A stretch of 35,670 nucleotides of DNA from Caulobacteraceae bacterium. Lineage in GTDB: Bacteria > Pseudomonadota > Alphaproteobacteria > Caulobacterales > Caulobacteraceae. Of this stretch, positions 1-7,953 are shown in pieces. The notes below the pieces were generated by a model. The model saw nothing but the letters and a program-made list of their open reading frames with translations. It ran no database searches and was not told where the DNA came from. Position 1 is the first letter of the stretch. Each line of letters opens with the position of its first letter. Where the stretch lies: NCBI GenBank assembly GCA_025359665.1, contig JANYFU010000142.1, forward strand, positions 1 to 35,670, given 5' to 3'. The translations under genes and the position numbers were made by a program.

Positions 1-129
1 GGCCGGGTGTTCGTGGACGGCAAGGAATGGTCGGCCGAACTGGACGGCGCCGACCCCGTAGCCATCGGCGCTCGGATCGAGGTTGTCGCCTTGGTGGGCG
101 GCGCGCGGTTGAAGGTGCGAGCGGCTTAA
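1..129 (+). CDS. NfeD-like protein, C-terminal end (partial)
   Basis: The open frame enters from the left edge and ends at TAA 127-129, giving 42 residues. They read as one small beta-barrel: GRVFVDGKEW, then an acidic turn, then IEVVALVGGARLKV. This pattern (a G-x-V opening, a W-x-A strand, a G-x-x-I/V-x-V strand and a final G-x-x-L-x-V strand) is typical of the OB-like C-terminal domain of NfeD membrane proteins, which partner SPFH/stomatin proteins in membrane organisation. The transmembrane part lies outside the window, so only the domain type is supported. It is followed 37 bases later by argG on the same strand. Confidence 0.6.
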   Translation, partial: GRVFVDGKEWSAELDGADPVAIGARIEVVALVGGARLKVRAA

Positions 130-166
130 TCTAAAGCGCCCTCCTCCCTGACGCCCGAGAACCCAC

Positions 167-1399
167 ATGTCCGTTCAACCCGCCCCCAAAAAGGTCGTTC
201 TCGCCTATAGCGGCGGCCTCGACACATCGATTATCCTCAAATGGCTGGAGCAGACCCACGGTTGCGAGGTGGTGACTTTCACTGCTGATCTTGGCCAGGG
301 CGAGGAACTGGGTCCGGCCCGGGACAAGGCCCTGCTGCTGGGCGTCAAGCCAGAGAACATCTTCATTGAGGACCTGCGCGAGACCTTCGTGCGCGACTAT
401 GTATTTCCGATGTTCCGGGCCAACGCCGTCTATGAGGGCCAGTATCTGCTGGGCACCTCGATCGCCCGGCCACTGATCGCCAAGACCCAGATCGATATCG
501 CCCGCAAGGTGGGGGCTGACGCGGTCTCCCATGGCTCGACCGGCAAGGGCAACGATCAGGTCCGCTACGAGGTGGCCTACTATGCGCTGGAGCCGGACAT
601 CCGGGTGATCGCCCCCTGGCGGGAGTGGGACTTCAAGAGCCGTGAGGCTTTGCTGGCCTTTGCCGAGGCCCATCAGATCCCGATCGCCAAGGACAAGCGC
701 GGCGAGGCGCCGTTCAGCGTCGACGCCAACCTGCTGCACTCGTCGTCCGAGGGCAAGGTTCTGGAAGACCCCGACGTGGAGGCGCCGGAGTTCGTCCATA
801 TGCGCACCATCTCGCCGGAGGACGCGCCCGACAAACCCACTGTGTTCACGATGGATTTCGAGCGCGGCGATCCGACAGCCATCGACGGCGAGGCCCTCTC
901 GCCAGCCGATCTGCTGACCAGGCTGAACCAGCTAGGCCACGACAACGGTGTCGGGCGCCTCGATCTGGTGGAAAACCGTTACGTCGGCATGAAATCGCGC
1001 GGGGTCTATGAGACGCCAGGCGGCACGATCCTGCTCGCGGCCCACCGGGGCATCGAATCGATCACCCTCGACCGGGGCGCCATGCACCTCAAGGACGAGT
1101 TGATGCCGAAATACGCCGAGCTGGTTTACAATGGCTTCTGGTTCTCGCCTGAGCGCGAGATGCTGCAAGCGGCCATCGACCATTCGCAGGCCAAGGTCAC
1201 CGGCCGGGTGCGGATCAAGCTCTACAAGGGCAATGTGAGCATCATCGGCCGCTCCAGCCCCTATTCCCTGTATGATCAGGATCTGGTGACCTTCGAGGAA
1301 GGCCAGACCGCCTATGATCACCATGACGCCGGCGGCTTCATCAAGTTCAACGCCCTGCGGCTGAGGGTGCTGGCCAAGCGAGACGCGCGGGGAGGCTAG
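167..1399 (+). CDS. argG: Argininosuccinate synthase
   Basis: ArgG ligates citrulline and aspartate using ATP to give argininosuccinate, the penultimate step of arginine synthesis, in the cytosol. The 410-residue protein has the usual length. The N-type ATP pyrophosphatase P-loop AYSGGLDTS lies at residues 13-21, and the nucleotide/citrulline segment [15 protein letters not shown] at 121-135. The ATG at 167 places [20 protein letters not shown] exactly where the family begins; the ribosome-binding site is weak. The stop codon TAG interlocks with the stop of the convergent hydrolase gene in a CTAG at 1396-1399, so no terminator can fit between the two. Function is certain from conservation. 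Confidence 0.98.
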   Translation: MSVQPAPKKVVLAYSGGLDTSIILKWLEQTHGCEVVTFTADLGQGEELGPARDKALLLGVKPENIFIEDLRETFVRDYVFPMFRANAVYEGQYLLGTSIARPLIAKTQIDIARKVGADAVSHGSTGKGNDQVRYEVAYYALEPDIRVIAPWREWDFKSREALLAFAEAHQIPIAKDKRGEAPFSVDANLLHSSSEGKVLEDPDVEAPEFVHMRTISPEDAPDKPTVFTMDFERGDPTAIDGEALSPADLLTRLNQLGHDNGVGRLDLVENRYVGMKSRGVYETPGGTILLAAHRGIESITLDRGAMHLKDELMPKYAELVYNGFWFSPEREMLQAAIDHSQAKVTGRVRIKLYKGNVSIIGRSSPYSLYDQDLVTFEEGQTAYDHHDAGGFIKFNALRLRVLAKRDARGG

Positions 1400-2964
1400 G
1401 CGACCCGATCGTAGTTCAGCCCTCTGGCCAGCCAGCAGCCCACGGTGACGCCGGTCACACCGCCGCTGGCCTCGCGGCGGAAGGCCAGGGTCCAGTCGCC
1501 GGGCGGGGTGTGGTCGAGGGCGCGTGGGCAGGGGAGGGCCCAGACGTCGGCTCCCACAGGATCGAGCAACTCCATCCGACCCTGGCCGAGAAAGCCCGAG
1601 AAGGCGCCGTAGAGCGCGCCGCCGGCGTCGGTCACGGTTACCTCGGCATTCAGTTCGTCGCAGCGATAGCGACCGGCCACACCGTCGGAGCCTGTCGGCG
1701 CGGCAAGCGGCGCGAATCGCGTGGCGAAGTTGTCGCCGGGGCGCTCCATCGACAGTTCGGCTTCCCCCCAGCTCAATCGCGGCGCGCCGTCGCCCCCCGC
1801 CGAACCGTCAGGCTTCAGATCAAGGATCTCCGCCGAATGCCCGAACCGCAGTCGCACCAAGCCTGGCGTAGGCGTGTCGATACGCGCGGACAGCCCGGTT
1901 TCGGGCTCCAGATAGGCGCCGGTCCAGCTCGGTGAAGCTATGGCGGTGTCGGGCTTTGGCGGCGTCTCGCCAAGCGCGGCCGCCAGCAGTTCCGCGGCCG
2001 CTCCGCCGGCGTTGGACAGGTGATTGAACATCACCACCACCGACAGCCGTTCAGCTGGAATGTGCAGGCGATGGCTGCGCCAACCGCGCAGCGCGCCACC
2101 GTGGCCGGTCCCCGCCCGTCCGAAAGCCGTCGACCGGCCAAGTCCGAAACCATAGCCGGCGATATTGCCATCGGCAAAGGCGACCGGCTCTGACAGGCGA
2201 CCGTATAACGAGTCGGGGTCATCGCGGGTGGCGTCGATATGGCGTTCCCAGGCGATCATGTCGTCGAGGCTGGCCCCCAGTCCGGCGTCGCCCGTCCACA
2301 GGATGTTATTCTCGGCGGCCCGGAAACCGCCGGCCTGGGATCCCTCATAGCCCTCGGTTCCATCGGGCATGGCGCGGGTGTCGGCGGCCAGGAAGGCGGT
2401 CTCCATGCCCGCCGGCTCGAAAATCCGGCGGCGAAGCAAATCCGAGAAACAGATGTCCAATCGGTCCTGGACGATATCCGACAGCAGCCGGAAGTTCTGG
2501 TTCACGTAGGAGAACCGGCTTCCCGGCGTGAAGTGCAGGGATCGGGTGTCGGCGATCAGCCTGCGGGCCTCATGGTCGCCGAAGGGCGCCTCGGCGGGTG
2601 AACCCGCAAGCATCGCCACAGCCCAATAGTCGCGCAGACCCGATTGGTTGTGGCACAGGTGCGCCGCGCTGGGCGCCGGTCCTTGCAACAAGGGCAAGCG
2701 ATGGCGGATGTCGCCGTCCAGGACCGAAAGATCCGGAAATGCGTCAAGCGCCACGCCGCAGGTGAACTGCTTGGTGATCGAACACATCCGAAACAGCGTG
2801 CGCGGCGTGAACGCGATGCGCCGCTCGGCGTTGGCGAACCCCCAGGCGTGGCGGATCAGCACCTCGCCATCCTTGATCACCGCGAGCGCGCCTCCGGGGC
2901 CGCCATAGGCGCGAGGAATGGACTGAACGGCCCGGTCCAGGCGGTGGGAATCGATGCTGGTCAT
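1396..2964 (-). CDS. dap: D-aminopeptidase-type serine hydrolase (beta-lactamase fold)
   Basis: The 522-residue protein resembles the D-stereospecific aminopeptidase (DAP) of Ochrobactrum anthropi, a penicillin-recognising enzyme that removes N-terminal D-residues from small peptides and amides. The catalytic set falls at nearly the same numbers as I recall for DAP: S62-I-T-K65, Y153-V-N155, and a third motif H288-G-G. After the catalytic domain come two further beta domains. The last carries [14 protein letters not shown] at the C-terminus, again DAP-like. There is no signal peptide, so it should be cytosolic. The ATG overlaps the stop of the upstream haem dioxygenase gene (ATGA at 2961-2964), implying translational coupling. 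The real substrate is unknown; another esterase or amidase role in the same fold is possible. Confidence 0.85.
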   Translation of the reverse strand: MTSIDSHRLDRAVQSIPRAYGGPGGALAVIKDGEVLIRHAWGFANAERRIAFTPRTLFRMCSITKQFTCGVALDAFPDLSVLDGDIRHRLPLLQGPAPSAAHLCHNQSGLRDYWAVAMLAGSPAEAPFGDHEARRLIADTRSLHFTPGSRFSYVNQNFRLLSDIVQDRLDICFSDLLRRRIFEPAGMETAFLAADTRAMPDGTEGYEGSQAGGFRAAENNILWTGDAGLGASLDDMIAWERHIDATRDDPDSLYGRLSEPVAFADGNIAGYGFGLGRSTAFGRAGTGHGGALRGWRSHRLHIPAERLSVVVMFNHLSNAGGAAAELLAAALGETPPKPDTAIASPSWTGAYLEPETGLSARIDTPTPGLVRLRFGHSAEILDLKPDGSAGGDGAPRLSWGEAELSMERPGDNFATRFAPLAAPTGSDGVAGRYRCDELNAEVTVTDAGGALYGAFSGFLGQGRMELLDPVGADVWALPCPRALDHTPPGDWTLAFRREASGGVTGVTVGCWLARGLNYDRVA

Positions 2965-4544
2965 GGCGTGTTCACGTAGCTCCAGGTCGGCTGGGTCATG
3001 ACGATCGGCGTTTCACCACGCCGCGGCACGTTGCGCGCCACAAGATCGGCGACGGAATGGGTCGCGCCGATCAGGTTGAGACCCCAGGTGGTAAAGGTGC
3101 TGGCGTTGAACACGTGCTCCGACAACAACGGGTTGGTGAGCGCCTGGCTGAAAGCATCCACGGCCACCATCCGCATCATCAGGCCTGGCAGCGGACTATC
3201 CTGAACCCGGTCCTCGGCGAACAGGCCGGGGTAGAATTCCACATTGTCCGGGGTCTCGTAGAGGCTCTCCAGCAGATTGGCGACATCCGGGTTGTGGGTG
3301 ATATCGGCGAACGACCGAGCCGCTGGCATGCCGAACTGCACGCGATAGTGATTATAGGTGTCCAGCCGATTGAGCCGAGCCTGAGACACCGCGAAGATTT
3401 CCACCGGCAACAGAGAGTCGCCGGTATTTTGCGCGCCAAGTTCACCGGCCGGTTGACGGGCGGCGGCCGAGAACGCCGCGTCGAGGCCCGTCCGCAACAG
3501 AGGCCGGTTATCCGTGGTGAAATCGGCCAGTGCGATTTGTGCGTCGGTCCAGATGATGGTGTCGGGCATCAGGGAATGCCAGCGATACAGCAGGCTGAAC
3601 TCGGCGGCGATCCAGTTGGGCCGGTTCCAGTTGGCGGTCCAGGCCACCGCAGGATCGGCGTGCAGGCTGAACGGCATGGGGGTGATGTGGTTGATATAGT
3701 CCTCGACCACGATCTTGATGAAAATCGGAATCATGATGTTTCGCGTGGTTTGAAACAGCCGTTCGTCGTCCCAGCCGGGATTCTGGATTTCAAGCTGCCG
3801 GGCGATGCGGTTGTGTTCGCGCATCAGCAGGGTGTTGACCATGGCGCTGAACGGCGTCGAATTCACACGATCACCGCCTACCGCGAAGATGGTGGCCAGT
3901 TTCTCCGGCGTCATGGTCGCCGGCGGATAGGGGGCCTGTGGCGGCGTGGTCTGGGCATGTGAGAACAGGGTCGGATCGAGGGCGTCGAACTGGGGATCGG
4001 CGATCCTGTCGCCGTTCGGGTAGAGAAAGGGCGGAAACTCCTCGTCGGCGATCATCTGGCTCTTCAATCGCCCCCGGCGGCCGTCGTCCTGACTCAGCAG
4101 GCGCAGGGCCAGGGTCTGGGTACGGTTTCGCCCATAGAGGGTGCACAGGTCGATCTCGTGGTTGGTGGTGGTCCGTCTTGGATCAACCGGATTGGTGCGG
4201 ATGAAGCCGTCGGTGAGGTATTGGGCGAAGGCGGGAAACAGGCAGGTGGATTTGCTGGAGGTGCGTTGCCCGCCCGGTGGACGCCTGAACATCACCTGAA
4301 CCTGTTCCACCGGCGGCATTCGTGGCGCCGTCGCCGCCGGCAGGTGGCGAGCGAAAAAGGTACGATCGGTCAGGCTGTCCCAGCTGGTATAGTCCGAAAG
4401 CGTGCTCCAGGGGTGCGGTCGGTTCCGCGTGGACCCGACGATCTGGTTGACCACCGTGGCGCTCGCCTCGCCCGACAGCCAGGACCATCCGTTGATCACC
4501 GCGCCGGCGGCGGACAACAGAGTTCGGGTCAGCCAGTCAGCCAT
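2961..4544 (-). CDS. Cyclooxygenase-like haem dioxygenase (animal haem peroxidase superfamily)
   Basis: This 527-residue protein aligns by eye with the catalytic domain of animal prostaglandin G/H synthase (COX). Visible landmarks are DYTSWDS (51-57), FAQYLTDGF (106-114), NHEIDLCTLYG (128-138), MREHNRI (241-247), WDDERLFQTTR (258-268), the core AEFSLLYRWHSLMPDT (314-329), VEFYPGLFAED (435-445), and AFS-x-A-L-T-N-P-L (464-473). Y320 matches COX Tyr385 (radical), H323 the proximal haem His388, Q108 Gln203 and S466 the aspirin site Ser530. Asp112 stands where the distal His207 should be, and the Arg120 position appears to be Thr30. It lacks the animal signal peptide and EGF module. A good Shine-Dalgarno (AAGGAA) precedes the ATG. 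It is the middle gene of a three-gene unit. The expected reaction is oxygenation of a fatty acid or other lipid; product and substrate are inference. Confidence 0.88.
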   Translation of the reverse strand: MADWLTRTLLSAAGAVINGWSWLSGEASATVVNQIVGSTRNRPHPWSTLSDYTSWDSLTDRTFFARHLPAATAPRMPPVEQVQVMFRRPPGGQRTSSKSTCLFPAFAQYLTDGFIRTNPVDPRRTTTNHEIDLCTLYGRNRTQTLALRLLSQDDGRRGRLKSQMIADEEFPPFLYPNGDRIADPQFDALDPTLFSHAQTTPPQAPYPPATMTPEKLATIFAVGGDRVNSTPFSAMVNTLLMREHNRIARQLEIQNPGWDDERLFQTTRNIMIPIFIKIVVEDYINHITPMPFSLHADPAVAWTANWNRPNWIAAEFSLLYRWHSLMPDTIIWTDAQIALADFTTDNRPLLRTGLDAAFSAAARQPAGELGAQNTGDSLLPVEIFAVSQARLNRLDTYNHYRVQFGMPAARSFADITHNPDVANLLESLYETPDNVEFYPGLFAEDRVQDSPLPGLMMRMVAVDAFSQALTNPLLSEHVFNASTFTTWGLNLIGATHSVADLVARNVPRRGETPIVMTQPTWSYVNTP

Positions 4545-4586
4545 GTTTTTGTTCCTTCCCTATTCCGGCCCGCAATGTTCCAATTT

Positions 4587-5462
4587 TCAGGGCAACCGTG
4601 GGGCCGGCCCACGGCTGAAGGCCCTTGAGAGCGGCAGGCGGAGCACCCAATCGCCGCCGAGGGGGATCTGGGAGGGACCGACGTCTCGCGCCAGATGCGC
4701 TCGGAGATCTTCGGGAAGCGAACCTTCCAGCGCGATGGGATTGGGCGCCGCGAGTTCGAATAGATATACATCATCCGCCGCGGGATCGGGGGTCAACTCG
4801 CCGATCCGGTGAAATACGATCGGGGTCGCCGCCGGTGTTCGGCCCATGTCCAGATTGGAGGACAGGGTGATGCCGTCCAGGACCTCACACTTCACGCCGT
4901 TCACGCCGTGCAAGATGGCAAAGGCGAGCGTTCCTCCGGTGAATTCGGTACCGATCACATAGAGCTGATCCTGTACCAGTAGAATCCAGCCGTCGACGAT
5001 TACGCCGCCGGTCGCCATCCGGAACCGCAGCAGCCCATCCGCGCCCATCCGCACCAGGCAATGGTCATGCATGAATAGTCCTGGATAGCCGGCGTAGGGT
5101 CTTGTTGAACGATAGAAGCCTTCGTACGCCGCGCTGCGCAGGGCCGTGGTTGAGATGATCTGGTCGAGGAACGGCAGGATGAGGCCTCGCTCGGCGACTG
5201 CCGCGGGCTGGACGACGCCGACCCCCAGCAGCCCGGCCAGGCTTGCCAAATCCCGGTCCCAGTCGAGCGCCGTAAATCCCGGAATAGTCCTGGCCATCAG
5301 GGTGCTGAGCTGGGCGAGGTTGTGTCCGGAGGGAACGGTCGCCCCCGAGGCCCAGCGCGCCACCACCGACTTGTTCAACCCCAGTTCCGCCGCCAGCCGC
5401 GCGCGGCTCATGGACAGCACCTTGAGGATCAGGGTGAGTTTTTCGCTGAACGGTTCAGTCAT
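4587..5462 (-). CDS. HTH (XRE-like) transcriptional regulator with unknown C-terminal domain
   Basis: The 291-residue protein has an N-terminal helix-turn-helix at about residues 18-60 (SRARLAAELGLNKSVVARWA, then a proline turn and a third helix), as in Cro/XRE-type DNA-binding domains. The remaining 230 residues are a mixed alpha/beta region I do not recognise. They include an aromatic stretch around YEGFYRSTRPYAGYPGLFMH and several short beta-like strands, and could be a ligand-sensing domain. The ATG at 5462 was preferred over an upstream in-frame start at 5528 because it has AGGA eight bases before it and the family begins close to the HTH. The stop is 42 bases before the dioxygenase gene on the same strand, so it is probably the first gene of that operon and its regulator. 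Confidence 0.75.
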   Translation of the reverse strand: MTEPFSEKLTLILKVLSMSRARLAAELGLNKSVVARWASGATVPSGHNLAQLSTLMARTIPGFTALDWDRDLASLAGLLGVGVVQPAAVAERGLILPFLDQIISTTALRSAAYEGFYRSTRPYAGYPGLFMHDHCLVRMGADGLLRFRMATGGVIVDGWILLVQDQLYVIGTEFTGGTLAFAILHGVNGVKCEVLDGITLSSNLDMGRTPAATPIVFHRIGELTPDPAADDVYLFELAAPNPIALEGSLPEDLRAHLARDVGPSQIPLGGDWVLRLPLSRAFSRGPAPRLP

Positions 5463-5541
5463 CCGCCGATTCCTAAGGCGTTGCGCGCGCCATGGCGAGA
5501 GCAGCTTGGCGAGCCCCTTGCCCGCCACGGCCGGAAATTCG

Positions 5542-5555
5542 TGACGCCCCCGTCA
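5542..5555. promoter_or_regulatory. Candidate operator: TGACG-CCCC-CGTCA inverted repeat
   Basis: A perfect dyad with five-base arms and a four-base centre sits in the 150-base gap between the divergent regulator (start 5462) and diiron-protein gene (start 5613). It is followed by TTTTTAG and then TTGACT at 5563-5568. It could be an operator for the regulator. The T-run would also fit a hairpin terminator, but no plus-strand gene lies just upstream that would need one. No convincing -10 box was found at 16-18 bases from TTGACT. Confidence 0.35.
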
Positions 5556-5612
5556 TTTTTAGTTGACTCGCCCGCTAACGCCGATCAGTTTCGCCCTCCT
5601 GAAAACTACCTG

Positions 5613-6749
5613 ATGGGAGACTTCGCCGTGGCCGACGGAAACATCACCAAGGACGCCATGTACGACGCCGTGGCGCCCGACGATTTCGAATCGATGCTGA
5701 ATCTTGATCGCTATGGCGCCCGCACCGACGCCTTCGACAAGATCATCAGCGCCACTCACGATCACTTCTGGGACCCGCTCGATAAGAAATACATCGATTT
5801 CGACGAACCCTGGGACATGCTCAATCAACCGCTCGTGCCCGAAGACCTGAACATCGCCATTCAGACCGGCTATGTGTCCAATCACCTGAAGGACCCATCG
5901 CTGCGGGCGCAGTTCATCAACAAGTCTCTGTTGCGCAGCTTTTCCTCGATCCTGCACGGCGAGCAGGGCGCGCTGAACCTGTCGGCCTCGCTCTGCCACG
6001 TGCTCTACGATCAGGGCGCGCAGGAGTACGCGGCCAACCAGACCCGCGAAGAGGCCCGCCACGTCACCGCCTTCGCCAAATACATCAAGGCCCGCTGGGG
6101 CCGGCCCGTGGAATGCAGCGCGGTGCTGAAGAACCTGCTGGTCGAGATCATCTCGGCACCTGAGGTCTACAAGAAGATCATCGGCATGCAGATGCTGGTC
6201 GAGGGCCTGGCCATGGGCGCCTTCGCCACCTTCTATCAAAAGCTCAACGACCCGCTTGGCCGCAAGCTGATGCAGCTGGTGATGACCGACGAGGCGTTCC
6301 ACCACAAGTTCGGCAAGATCTGGGCCGATCGCACCGTGCCTGAGCTGACGCCCGAAGAGCACGCCATCGTCGAGGACTGGGCGGCCCACTGCTTCCAGAG
6401 TGTGCTGTTCAACCTGGTCTCGCCCAGCGAACAGCGCGACCTGTATGAAGAATTCGGCCTGGACCCCGACATCGTCCTGGCCGAAATTCAGAAACTGGCC
6501 ACCGACGAGGCCCGTCGCGAGGACATGAAGGAAGCCACCAATATCTTCCGGGTCCTGATCAAGACGCTGCTCAACGCCGGTGTCATCACCGACCGCACTC
6601 GCGGCTTCTATGGCATGTATGTCGACATGGATGAGCTGAAGGCCGAAGGCGACCGGATGGTGGGCGACGACATCGCCGACGAGGGCATCGCCTATCTGAA
6701 GACCATCAATTTCCGTGAGCGCTCAGTGACCTTGCTGGCGGCGGAATAG
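5613..6749 (+). CDS. Ferritin-like diiron-carboxylate protein (R2/oxygenase-like)
   Basis: The 378-residue protein carries a symmetric diiron signature: E117, then EEARH (E147, H150), E197, then DEAFHH (E227, H230). The spacing of 30 residues between each lone Glu and its ExxH motif is the four-helix-bundle pattern of ferritin-like non-haem diiron proteins such as ribonucleotide reductase R2 and bacterial multicomponent oxygenases. It is not a recognisable NrdB: the radical-tyrosine region and C-terminal R1-binding tail are not apparent. The frame is open back to 5322, but the ATG at 5613 is preferred because the upstream part overlaps the divergent regulator and has unrelated composition. 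A clear terminator follows. It may be an oxidase or oxygenase; the substrate is not deducible. Confidence 0.75.
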   Translation: MGDFAVADGNITKDAMYDAVAPDDFESMLNLDRYGARTDAFDKIISATHDHFWDPLDKKYIDFDEPWDMLNQPLVPEDLNIAIQTGYVSNHLKDPSLRAQFINKSLLRSFSSILHGEQGALNLSASLCHVLYDQGAQEYAANQTREEARHVTAFAKYIKARWGRPVECSAVLKNLLVEIISAPEVYKKIIGMQMLVEGLAMGAFATFYQKLNDPLGRKLMQLVMTDEAFHHKFGKIWADRTVPELTPEEHAIVEDWAAHCFQSVLFNLVSPSEQRDLYEEFGLDPDIVLAEIQKLATDEARREDMKEATNIFRVLIKTLLNAGVITDRTRGFYGMYVDMDELKAEGDRMVGDDIADEGIAYLKTINFRERSVTLLAAE

Positions 6750-6779
6750 CGTTTTTCCGCACTCACGGCTCGACTCGCG

Positions 6780-6818
6780 ACGCCTCGTCGGTTCAACTGA
6801 CGGGGCGTTTGCTTTGTC
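6780..6818 (+). terminator. Rho-independent terminator after the diiron-protein gene
   Basis: Stem ACGCCTCGTC (6780-6789) pairs with GACGGGGCGT (6799-6808) over ten bases with one T-G wobble. The loop is nine bases and the hairpin is followed by TTTGCTTTGT. It lies 31 bases after the TAG of the diiron-protein gene and before the lipocalin start. Confidence 0.8.
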
Positions 6819-6885
6819 GTCCTCTTCACCCACCGTTCAGGTGAGGGGCGCCAGAAAGGGAGTCGGTAAGACCCCCGGAGGTTGC

Positions 6886-7458
6886 ATGCCCGATTCTCAT
6901 ACTCAATCGACCGCCCGTTGGTCCGCGATCCCGAGCATGGGCTTTTTGATAGGTCTCGCTTTGTCATCCACTGGCGCGGCGTCCGCCAGGACCTCAGCCC
7001 CAAATCCATTGAAGCCGGTCTCAAAGGATGTCTACGCGGGCCGCTGGTATGAAATCGCCCGCACCCCCAACACCATGCAAAAGGACTGCCAGGGGCCGAC
7101 CACCGACTTTCAGGACCGTGGGAACGCGGGTTTCACGGTCATCGAGACCTGCCATCGCGGCTCGGCCCGGGGCGTCGTCAAGATCGTCATGGCCAAGGCC
7201 CGGATCATAGCGCCGGGCGACAACACACGCTTTCGCCTGAGCTATCTGGGCGGGCTGATCCATCAGGACTATTGGATTCTCGACCACGCCGACGACAATA
7301 GCTGGCTGCTGATGGGTACGCCCGGCGGAAACTATGTCTGGCTGCTGTCCAGGCGGCCGGCGCTGCCCAACGCCACCCTCGCGGCGGCCGTGGGGCGGGC
7401 CGGGGCGCTGGGATATCCCCCGTCGCGGCTGATCTACCCAACTCAAGCTGGCGGTTGA
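6886..7458 (+). CDS. blc: Lipocalin family protein (Blc-like)
   Basis: The 190-residue protein has a hydrophobic signal segment at about residues 14-34 ending near ASA, so it should be exported. The mature part starts with the lipocalin first-strand motif VYAGRWYEIAR (49-59) and continues with the Blc-type segment YWILDHADDNSWLLMGTPGG followed by YVWLLSRRP. Bacterial Blc lipocalins bind lysophospholipids or fatty acids. No lipobox cysteine is evident at the cleavage region, so a soluble periplasmic form is likelier than a lipoprotein. The ATG at 6886 has GGAGG at 6877-6881. The upstream in-frame codon at 6814 was rejected because it lies in the preceding terminator. Confidence 0.88.
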   Translation: MPDSHTQSTARWSAIPSMGFLIGLALSSTGAASARTSAPNPLKPVSKDVYAGRWYEIARTPNTMQKDCQGPTTDFQDRGNAGFTVIETCHRGSARGVVKIVMAKARIIAPGDNTRFRLSYLGGLIHQDYWILDHADDNSWLLMGTPGGNYVWLLSRRPALPNATLAAAVGRAGALGYPPSRLIYPTQAGG

Positions 7459-7462
7459 CCGC

Positions 7463-7477
7463 GAACACAGAGTGAAC
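7463..7477. promoter_or_regulatory. LexA (SOS) box
   Basis: GAAC-N7-GAAC is the exact reverse complement of the alphaproteobacterial LexA operator GTTC-N7-GTTC. It lies eight bases before the GTG start of mmcB and just after the lipocalin stop, where bound LexA would block mmcB transcription. Confidence 0.85.
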
Positions 7478-7485
7478 ATGATGCG

Positions 7486-7926
7486 GTGATGGAGTCGGTC
7501 ACCCTCATCTTCAGCCGCCCCGCCGTCACCACCGCCGTCACGCGCGGCGCGGCGCGGTTGTTCGTGGCGCTCGGCTACGCGCCATTGCTGGAGGTGGGCC
7601 TGCCTAACGGCCGCCGGGCCGATATCATGGCGATCGGTCCGCGCGGGCAGATTGCGGTGGCGGAGGTCAAATCGGGACTCGATGATTTCCGAACCGACCA
7701 GAAGTGGGGCGAGTATCTGGCCTTTTGTGACAGCTTTTTTTTCGCGGTCTCTCCGGAGTTTCCCCGCCAAATCCTGCCCGACGGGCCGGGTCTGATCGTC
7801 GCCGACGCTTTCGACGGCGCCGTGATAAGGGATGCGCCGAGCATCACGCTGGCCGGCGCGCGTCGAAAGGCCCTGACCATCGCCTTCGCGCGGCTGGCGG
7901 CCGGCCGCGCCCTAGTCGCGACCTGA
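7486..7926 (+). CDS. mmcB: MmcB family DNA repair protein
   Basis: The 146-residue protein matches the MmcB family, known from the Caulobacter SOS regulon as a mitomycin C resistance factor. It has a PD-(D/E)XK nuclease-like core: D46 in GRRADIMAI, E60-V-K62 in VAEVKSG, then DDFRTDQKWGEYLAFCDSFF. This fits a small restriction-endonuclease-fold repair protein. The start is GTG 7486 or the adjacent ATG 7489; both lie immediately after the LexA box at 7463-7477. The ATG at 7478 runs straight into a stop. Induction by DNA damage through LexA is expected. Confidence 0.9.
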   Translation: MMESVTLIFSRPAVTTAVTRGAARLFVALGYAPLLEVGLPNGRRADIMAIGPRGQIAVAEVKSGLDDFRTDQKWGEYLAFCDSFFFAVSPEFPRQILPDGPGLIVADAFDGAVIRDAPSITLAGARRKALTIAFARLAAGRALVAT

Positions 7927-7953
7927 GCGGGCGGGTTCAACCCAGGCGTCGGC

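Noticed and set aside
3057-3962. 301-codon plus-strand frame opposite the COX-like gene
   Set aside because: It is a shadow of the real gene; no domain-like sequence and Gly/Arg/His-rich composition.
5563-5579. TTGACT with GCTAAC as a Caulobacter-type promoter
   Set aside because: The two elements are only five bases apart, far short of the required spacing.
5559-6389. 276-codon minus-strand frame opposite the diiron-protein gene
   Set aside because: The plus-strand frame has a complete diiron motif set; this one is a complementary-strand artefact.
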